Origin: Bradyrhizobium glycinis
GTDB taxonomy: Bacteria > Pseudomonadota > Alphaproteobacteria > Rhizobiales > Xanthobacteraceae
Direction: 5' to 3'
Assembly: GCF_016031655.1 (NCBI RefSeq)
Contig: NZ_JACCHQ010000005.1
Location: 62,001-126,000, forward strand
DNA length: 64,000 bases
The notes below the pieces were generated by a model that was not told the origin of the DNA, ran no database searches, and saw only the letters and a list, made by a program, of their open reading frames with translations. Made by a program: the position numbers and the translations under genes. Below, one piece after another: positions 58,382 to 64,000 of the stretch. The number at the start of each line of letters is the position of its first letter. Position 1 is the first letter of the stretch.

Positions 58382-61183
58382 TCAGGCACGCACGCGTTGC
58401 CGTGGCGCCCTGACGGCATTCGTCGTTCGGGCCGCGACGACCAAGGCCGGACAGTCACGGAAGGCCTGCGCGAGCGGCAAGTCGTTGCCCGCGAGGCCCG
58501 GCACTGTATAGCCCGTGATATCGATGGTGGCGTCAATACCTTCCGGTGCCGGCCATTCCCGGCCCGCTTGGGTGAACGGCGCGAAATGACGCCCGGCCAC
58601 GACGATCGCGGCTGCGCGGCCATGACGACGGGCAAAGGCGATGACATGGTCGGCATGGGCGCCCCGTACCTCCAGCGGCTGGTAGTCGCCCTGCGCGAAG
58701 ACGTCGGCAAGCTCGTTGCGCAGCTTGAGCAGATGCCGCGTCCAGGCCAGCTTGAGCTTGCCGTCCGGCCAGCTCTGGACCAAGCCGCGCCAGTCGGGCG
58801 CTTCCAATGATGTCAGCGCCGCGTGGCGCGCGGCGAAGTCGACCGGGCGGCGGTTGTCGGGATCGACCAGAGACAGGTCCCAGAATTCGGTGCCTTGATA
58901 GAAGTCCGGCACGCCCGGCAGCGTCGCCTTGAGCGTGAGCTGGCTCAGCGAGTTCAACGTGCCGAGCAGGGCGACGCGGCGCGCCAGCATCTGCAAAGCC
59001 TGAAGGAATTCCGCGGACCGATCAGGGTCGAGCATCTTCGCGATGAAGTCGCGGATGCCGTTCTCATACGCTTCATGCGGGTTGAGCCAGCTCGTCTCCT
59101 CCTTGCCCTCGCGCGCGGCCTTGAGGGCATAGGCCTGGATGCGCTCGACGAAGGCGGCATCGGCCGACGCTTGAAGCGGCCAGACGCCGAGCAGGGTCTG
59201 GTAGAGCATGTATTCGAACGTTGCCGACGGCGCGCGGAAATTGCCGTGGAGCGTGAGATGCGGCGCGTTCAGCACCTTCCAGCGCGCCACCGCGCTGGTC
59301 CATTCACCGGGAATCTCGCTGAGCGATGCGATGCGCGTGCGCGCATCCTCACCACGCTTGGTGTCGTGGGTGGCGGTTGCCGTCATGCCTTGCGGCCATT
59401 CCCTGGCGCGGGCCTGCATGGCCTGGTGGAAGGCGGGAATGCTGAGGCCGGTGCTGGCGGGGTCGCCGCCGACCTCGTTCAGCGCCAGCAGCCGGTGGAA
59501 TTGATAGAACGCGGTGTCCTCCAGCGACTTTGCCATCATCGGGCCGGTGAATTGCTGCACCTTCAGCGCGAAGCGGCGCACGCGGGGGGCGCTGTGCGGC
59601 GGACGGCCGGGCTTGAGCAGGTCCATGGTCAGGGCATCGCGCAGGAAGTCGAAGATGCCTTCGTCGGCGGCGAACCAGTCGCGGCGGGCGCGCGCAATGG
59701 TGTCGTCGATCAGCTTGCGGTCCGATGCAGTCGGGCCGCTGTGTGTCAGGTAGGTGCGATAGACCGGGAAATGCAGCACATAGAGCTCGAGCGCCTGCCG
59801 TAGGCTGTCGGCCGAGAAGTCGCGCGTCGAATAATGGCCGCTGGCGATGCGCGCGAGCAGGCGCGTCAGCACGGTGAACTCGCTGGTGAGCAACGTCTCC
59901 AGCACGCGCCGCTTGGCGTCCTTGACGTAAGGAGCAAGCCGCGGCGGCCGGTTGCTGATCTGCCGCCAGGTCTCGTCCAGCGCCTCCAGCCCCTTGGGAT
60001 CGATCAGCACGTGGGTGATGACGTTCATCCACTCGTAGCCCGTGGTGCCCTGGACGCCGGCGAAATGCGGCAGGCGCTCGTGCTCGCACAGAATTTTTTC
60101 GATCACCGTATAGAACGGCCTGGTGTTGCCTTGGGCGGTGTTGCTTTGGGCGTCGCGCACCAGCCGGCGCAGCCGCTGGCAATATTGGGCGGGGTCGCGC
60201 AGGCCGTCGATGTGATCGAGCCGGATTCCCTGCAATTTGCCGTCGACGATGAGCTGCTTCACCAGCCGGTGCGTGGCGGCAAAAGTGCTCGCGTCCTCGA
60301 CGCGCAGGCCGGCGAGGCCGTTGACGTCGAAGAAGCGGCGGTAATTGATGTCACTGGAAGCAAGCCGCCAGTGCCCGAGCTTGTAGTGCTGGCGCTCCAG
60401 GAGATGATGCAGCGTCAGCGTCTGTGCCGGGCGGTCCTTGCCGGCGCGATAGGCAGCAAGGCCGCGGTTGATGATGTCGGCGGCGCCCGCGATCTCCTTG
60501 AGCTCGGCCTTGAAGCCGGGAGCTTCCTTGCGATTGGGGCGCCGCAGCCCCGTGTAGCGGGTCGCGAGCGATAGCAGGCGCTTGCCGGGCTCCGTTTCTG
60601 CCGCGTCCGCCTCCTTGACGACGATCCGCAGCATCTCGCCATAGCGCTCCGGCGCGATGGGTAAGCGGTGCTCGAAATACCACGCCGCGAAGCTTCCTTC
60701 GTCCGGGTCGTAGCGCAGCTCGATGTTGCCGCGCTCCAGCGCCTCGCCGTAGGACGAGCCGAGGATCGGCAGCAGCACGCCGCCGCGGGCGCGGTAGGCC
60801 AGTTGATCCCAGTCGATGTCGAAGGACGCGGCGTGCGGCGAGGCCTGGCCCCATTCCAGCACGTCAAGCCACCAGGGATTGTCGGCAAAATGCACGCCGA
60901 CATGGTTGGGAACGAAATCGATGATGAGCCCGAGATCGTGCTGCTGAAGCGCCTGGCTCAGCCGCGTAAAGCCGGCCTCGCCGCCGAGCTCGGGATTGAA
61001 CTGGCCGTGATCGACCGTGTCGTAGCCATGCGTCGAGCCTTTGCGGGCCTTCATCACCGGCGAGGCGTAAAGATGCGTGATGCCCAGCGCCTTGAGATAG
61101 GGAACGACCGCGGCGGCCTTGTCGAAGTCGAAATCCGCGGTGAGCTGGAGCCGGTAGGTCGCGAGCGGAATGGCGGGAGGCAT
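58382..61183 (-). CDS. treY: Maltooligosyl trehalose synthase
   Basis: The 933-residue GH13 enzyme makes maltooligosyl-trehalose by turning the reducing-end glucose. It has the TreY opening PLATYRLQLTADFDFDKAA, region I DFVPNHVGVH, GIRLDHIDGLRDP with the catalytic Asp, TVIEKILCEHERLP with the acid/base Glu, and the late catalytic region TATHDTKRGEDAR. GGAGGATAGA precedes ATG 61183. It follows the treZ stop by one base, so the two are coupled. Confidence 0.96.
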   Translation of the reverse strand: MPPAIPLATYRLQLTADFDFDKAAAVVPYLKALGITHLYASPVMKARKGSTHGYDTVDHGQFNPELGGEAGFTRLSQALQQHDLGLIIDFVPNHVGVHFADNPWWLDVLEWGQASPHAASFDIDWDQLAYRARGGVLLPILGSSYGEALERGNIELRYDPDEGSFAAWYFEHRLPIAPERYGEMLRIVVKEADAAETEPGKRLLSLATRYTGLRRPNRKEAPGFKAELKEIAGAADIINRGLAAYRAGKDRPAQTLTLHHLLERQHYKLGHWRLASSDINYRRFFDVNGLAGLRVEDASTFAATHRLVKQLIVDGKLQGIRLDHIDGLRDPAQYCQRLRRLVRDAQSNTAQGNTRPFYTVIEKILCEHERLPHFAGVQGTTGYEWMNVITHVLIDPKGLEALDETWRQISNRPPRLAPYVKDAKRRVLETLLTSEFTVLTRLLARIASGHYSTRDFSADSLRQALELYVLHFPVYRTYLTHSGPTASDRKLIDDTIARARRDWFAADEGIFDFLRDALTMDLLKPGRPPHSAPRVRRFALKVQQFTGPMMAKSLEDTAFYQFHRLLALNEVGGDPASTGLSIPAFHQAMQARAREWPQGMTATATHDTKRGEDARTRIASLSEIPGEWTSAVARWKVLNAPHLTLHGNFRAPSATFEYMLYQTLLGVWPLQASADAAFVERIQAYALKAAREGKEETSWLNPHEAYENGIRDFIAKMLDPDRSAEFLQALQMLARRVALLGTLNSLSQLTLKATLPGVPDFYQGTEFWDLSLVDPDNRRPVDFAARHAALTSLEAPDWRGLVQSWPDGKLKLAWTRHLLKLRNELADVFAQGDYQPLEVRGAHADHVIAFARRHGRAAAIVVAGRHFAPFTQAGREWPAPEGIDATIDITGYTVPGLAGNDLPLAQAFRDCPALVVAARTTNAVRAPRQRVRA

Positions 61184-61184
61184 T

Positions 61185-62936
61185 CTATCCTCCGAGGCGC
61201 CAGACCACCGACCAGGGCGTGAGCCGCTCGCCGGCTCCGCCGCCCCAGATCGGCGTGCCCGCGCTGACGATGGAGGTGATCTCGTGATCGGACAGATTGG
61301 CGACAAGACGCAACGTCGTGCCGTCGCCCATGCGCCAATGTGCGGTGACGAGGCCGGTGTCGGCTGCCTCGGCATCACCGAAGCTTGCGCCCTTCAGCCG
61401 CGGCACGATCTCCTTGCGACGGACGCCGAGCAGCTCTCGCACCAGCGCGAGCCGCGCATCCTGTTGCGGCGTGCGGCCGGTCCAGTCGAGCACGGCCGAT
61501 TGCAGCGTTGCCGCAGCGAGCGGGTCGGGCACCTCGTCCCCGTATTTCTCGTAAGCCCAGGCATATTCGCGCTTGCGCCCCTTGCGCACGGCATCGGCGA
61601 GTCCGCCCTGGAAATCGCAGAAGAACGGAAAGGGGACCGTCGAGCCCCATTCCTCGCCCTGAAACAGCATCGGCACCATCGGCGCGAGCAGGGTGACCGC
61701 GAGCGCGGCCTCGATCTGCTTTGGCGATGCCAGGCTTTCCAGCCGCTCGCCCAGCGGGCGATTGCCGATTTGGTCGTGGTTCTGCAGGAAATTGACGAAG
61801 GTCGCCGGCGGCAGGTGGCCGCTCGGCTCGCCGCGCGGCTTCTTGCCCCAGAATTCCGAGATCTCGCCCTGATAGACGAAGCCGGAGGCGAGCGCGCGTG
61901 CCAGATCCATGCGCGGGGTCTGATAGTCGCCGTAGTAGCCGGCATGCTCGCCGGTCAGCATCACGTGCCAGACGTGATGATAATCGTCGTTCCACTGCCC
62001 GCGATATTTGCCGTTCGGCGGGTCCTGCGCGGCGTCGAGCAGGCTGGCACGGTTGTCGCCGTTCTCCAGCACGAGATGGATGTGGCGTCCCGTGGCCTTG
62101 GCGAGCTCGCCGGCGGCGACGCTGAGGTCCTGCAGCATGGACTGTTCGCCCGGGACAGCCATGATGTGATTGGCGGCGTCCAGCCTGAGGCCGTCGAAGC
62201 GGTAGTCGCCGAGCCAGGACAGCGCGTTCTCCACGGCGAAGGCCCGCACCTGCGGCACGCGATAATCGATCGCGCTGCCCCACGGCGTGTGCGCATCGGT
62301 GAAGAAGGTCGGCGCGTAACGGCCGAGGTAGTTTCCTTCCGGACCGAAATGATTGTAGACGACGTCGAGGAACACCATCAGCCCGCGCAGATGCGCCTCG
62401 TCGATCAGCGTCTTCAGGTCTTCGGGCCGGCCATAGGCGCTATCCGGCGCATACCACAGCACGCCGTCATAGCCCCAACCGCTGCGTCCTGCGAAATCGG
62501 CGAGCGGCATCAATTCCAGCGCATTGATGCCGGTCGCGGCGAGATGATCGAGCTTGTCGATCATGGCGCGATAAGTGCCTTCGGAAGTGAAGGTGCCGAC
62601 ATGTGTCTCGATCAGCACCGTCTCTTCCCAGGGACGGCCGCGCCAATCGCGCGCGCGCCAGACGAAGGCATCGTGATCGATCACCTCGCTCGGGCCGAAC
62701 ACGTCGTCGGGCTGGAAAGCCGAGGCGGGATCCGGCACGTCGATGTCGTCGTCGATCCTGAACTTGTACTTGCTGCCCGAAGGCAAGCCGTCAATCTCGG
62801 CGACGAACCAGCCATCCTGCCGGCGCTGCATCGCGTGCCTACGGTCGAGCAGGAGATCGACGCGTCGCGCGGCCGGCGCCCACAGCCGAAACGACACGCC
62901 GTCCTTGGTCGGCCTCGCCCCGAAGGATGGCCTCAT
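61185..62936 (-). CDS. treZ: Maltooligosyltrehalose trehalohydrolase
   Basis: This 583-residue GH13 enzyme releases trehalose from maltooligosyl-trehalose. An N-terminal beta domain (FGARPTKDGVSFRLWAPAAR) is followed by the barrel with DVVYNHFGPEGNYL, FDGLRLDAANHI with the nucleophile Asp, LVLENGDN with the catalytic Glu and FLQNHDQIGNR. It overlaps the glgX stop (ATGA) and is coupled to treY. The set lets the cell make trehalose from glycogen under osmotic or drying stress. Confidence 0.97.
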   Translation of the reverse strand: MRPSFGARPTKDGVSFRLWAPAARRVDLLLDRRHAMQRRQDGWFVAEIDGLPSGSKYKFRIDDDIDVPDPASAFQPDDVFGPSEVIDHDAFVWRARDWRGRPWEETVLIETHVGTFTSEGTYRAMIDKLDHLAATGINALELMPLADFAGRSGWGYDGVLWYAPDSAYGRPEDLKTLIDEAHLRGLMVFLDVVYNHFGPEGNYLGRYAPTFFTDAHTPWGSAIDYRVPQVRAFAVENALSWLGDYRFDGLRLDAANHIMAVPGEQSMLQDLSVAAGELAKATGRHIHLVLENGDNRASLLDAAQDPPNGKYRGQWNDDYHHVWHVMLTGEHAGYYGDYQTPRMDLARALASGFVYQGEISEFWGKKPRGEPSGHLPPATFVNFLQNHDQIGNRPLGERLESLASPKQIEAALAVTLLAPMVPMLFQGEEWGSTVPFPFFCDFQGGLADAVRKGRKREYAWAYEKYGDEVPDPLAAATLQSAVLDWTGRTPQQDARLALVRELLGVRRKEIVPRLKGASFGDAEAADTGLVTAHWRMGDGTTLRLVANLSDHEITSIVSAGTPIWGGGAGERLTPWSVVWRLGG

Positions 62937-64000
62937 AGCGCGCCTGCGAAAGCGAGCACGGAGCGCGGCGGCGCCTTGCTGTCGCTCCCTGGCAGGAAGT
63001 CGATCGTATTCAGCTTGGCATCGGTCGTGTTCAGCAGCTGCTGCCAGCTCTTGTATTCGGGCATTTTGGGCAATTTGAATGCGATCTCTTCGGGAGCGGC
63101 GTTCAGTACGATAAAGATCGCAGCCCCGCCCGGTTCCATCGGGCCCATCACATAGGAGAGAAACCGCCCATCCGGGAATGTCCAATCGCTCTCCGTCATC
63201 TCGGCGCCGGCAGGGGTCAGCCACAACGCACCGTAGGAGACGCCGTCCTTGGGCCTGCCGTCGAGCCAGCGATGGCTGCGCAGCTGTGAGAAACGGCGGC
63301 GGATATCGGCGAGATGGGCGACGAAGTCGATCATGTCGTCGCCGTCCTTGCCGAGATTGTCCCAGCCGACCCAGCCGACTTCATTGTCCTGGCAATAGGC
63401 GTTGTTGTTGCCGGATTGCGAGTTGCCGACCTCGTCGCCGGCGAGGATCAGCGGAACGCCCTGCGCCAGCATCAGGCAGGCCAGCACGTTCTTGCGCAGC
63501 TGACGGCGCAGGCTGATGATGTTCGGATCGTCGGTCGGCCCCTCGACGCCGCAATTGTTGCTGTGATTGTCGTTGGAGCCGTCGCGGTTGTCCTCGCCGT
63601 TAGCCTCGTTGTGCTTCTCGTTGTAGCTGAAGAGGTCGGCGAGAGTGAAGCCGTCATGGACGGTGATGTGGTTGATGCTGGCGCGCGGCCGCCGTCCGTC
63701 GTGGTTGAACAGGTCGGATGATGCGGTCATGCGGCTGGAGATATCGCCGATCAGGCTGCCTTCACCGCTCCAATAGCGCCGCATGGCACTGCGATAGCGG
63801 TCGTTCCATTCCGACCATTGCGAGGGAAAGGCGCCGACCTGATAGCCGCCGAGGCCGAGGTCCCACGGCTCGGCGACGAGCTTGACCGTCGCCAGCACCG
63901 GGTCCTGCCGCACCGCGGTCAGGAACGAGCTGCCGCGATCGAAACCGTTCGGCCCGCGCGCCAGCGTGGTGGCAAGGTCGAAGCGGAAGCCATCGACGTG
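62933..64000 (-). CDS. glgX: Glycogen debranching enzyme GlgX/TreX (start beyond right edge)
   Basis: The visible 355 residues are the C-terminal half of a GH13 debranching enzyme. HVDGFRFDLA at the window edge has the nucleophile Asp, KLVAEPWDLGLGGYQVGAFP carries the acid/base Glu region, HDGFTLADLFSYNEKHNEANGE follows, and GDEVGNSQSGNNNAYCQDNE is characteristic. It removes alpha-1,6 branches to give linear maltooligosaccharides for TreY. It is first in the glgX-treZ-treY unit in this window. Confidence 0.95.
   Translation of the reverse strand, partial: HVDGFRFDLATTLARGPNGFDRGSSFLTAVRQDPVLATVKLVAEPWDLGLGGYQVGAFPSQWSEWNDRYRSAMRRYWSGEGSLIGDISSRMTASSDLFNHDGRRPRASINHITVHDGFTLADLFSYNEKHNEANGEDNRDGSNDNHSNNCGVEGPTDDPNIISLRRQLRKNVLACLMLAQGVPLILAGDEVGNSQSGNNNAYCQDNEVGWVGWDNLGKDGDDMIDFVAHLADIRRRFSQLRSHRWLDGRPKDGVSYGALWLTPAGAEMTESDWTFPDGRFLSYVMGPMEPGGAAIFIVLNAAPEEIAFKLPKMPEYKSWQQLLNTTDAKLNTIDFLPGSDSKAPPRSVLAFAGAL

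Noticed and set aside
61184..61378. Upstream extension of the treY frame
   Set aside because: It lies within treZ in another frame. ATG 61183 has a clear GGAGG and matches the TreY N-terminus.

Overview
This 64 kb window has the look of a chromosomal segment from an alphaproteobacterium of the Bradyrhizobium/Rhodopseudomonas type. The DNA is strongly GC-rich, so many long antisense frames are open. The repeats (CATTGCGAG..., AGCATGATC...TTTTCCG... and GTAGGGTGGGC families), a ROSE-like leader before an hsp20 gene, the DUF3309 and PHA-granule small proteins, LigD/Ku and many ABC/TRAP importers all fit that group. I see no tRNA, rRNA, CRISPR array, prophage or transposase.

Layout. 1-4.8 kb: tail of an unknown gene, a MarR regulator with a cysteine cluster, a Tat-exported dienelactone hydrolase, an SDR protein, a CbbY-like phosphatase and an NTF2-like protein. 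4.9-12.8 kb: a sugar-acid catabolic cluster made of a fructuronate reductase-type dehydrogenase, a divergent GntR/FCD regulator, a TRAP transporter (P, Q, M), an idonate/gulonate-type dehydrogenase and mannonate dehydratase. 12.9-20.2 kb: a LysR gene divergent from a polyamine-type ABC importer with an interleaved HAD hydrolase and a PuuB-like oxidase. 20.3-31.3 kb: two Asp/Glu-racemase superfamily genes, a ThDP enzyme, a DadA-like oxidase, an SDR, an IclR regulator, a flavoprotein dehydrogenase, an orphan LIV-type binding protein and an MFS carrier. 31.3-36.3 kb: a GH79-like hydrolase and a stress block (two hsp20, an unknown gene, a 38-residue membrane peptide, a DegP-like protease, two tiny coupled genes). 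36.5-45.1 kb: a frameshifted Tat-FAH gene, a glycine-zipper protein, CoA-thioester genes (lyase, MaoC, acyl-CoA dehydrogenase, CoA ligase, crotonase), upp, a TetR gene and small unknown genes. 45.4-53.8 kb: a kdp potassium system preceded and interrupted by unusual tiny hydrophobic ORFs, ending with kdpD/kdpE. 53.9-57.6 kb: divergent ku and ligD. 57.7-64 kb: DUF3309, a PHA protein, and the coupled glgX-treZ-treY trehalose operon, which leaves the window on the right.

The most striking single item is the ku/ligD intergenic region. It carries GGAAC-N16-GGTT on both strands around one symmetry centre, so two general-stress (EcfG-type) promoters appear superimposed as a palindrome. Other notable points are palindromic repeats sitting exactly between binding-protein and permease genes in both importers, overlapping GntR-type operators, a single-base frameshift that cuts a Tat signal off an FAH enzyme, and three consecutive tiny membrane ORFs upstream of kdpA. 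I found no single gene set that I can call a wholly new system. The ThDP/DadA/racemase cluster is the best candidate for an undescribed catabolic pathway.
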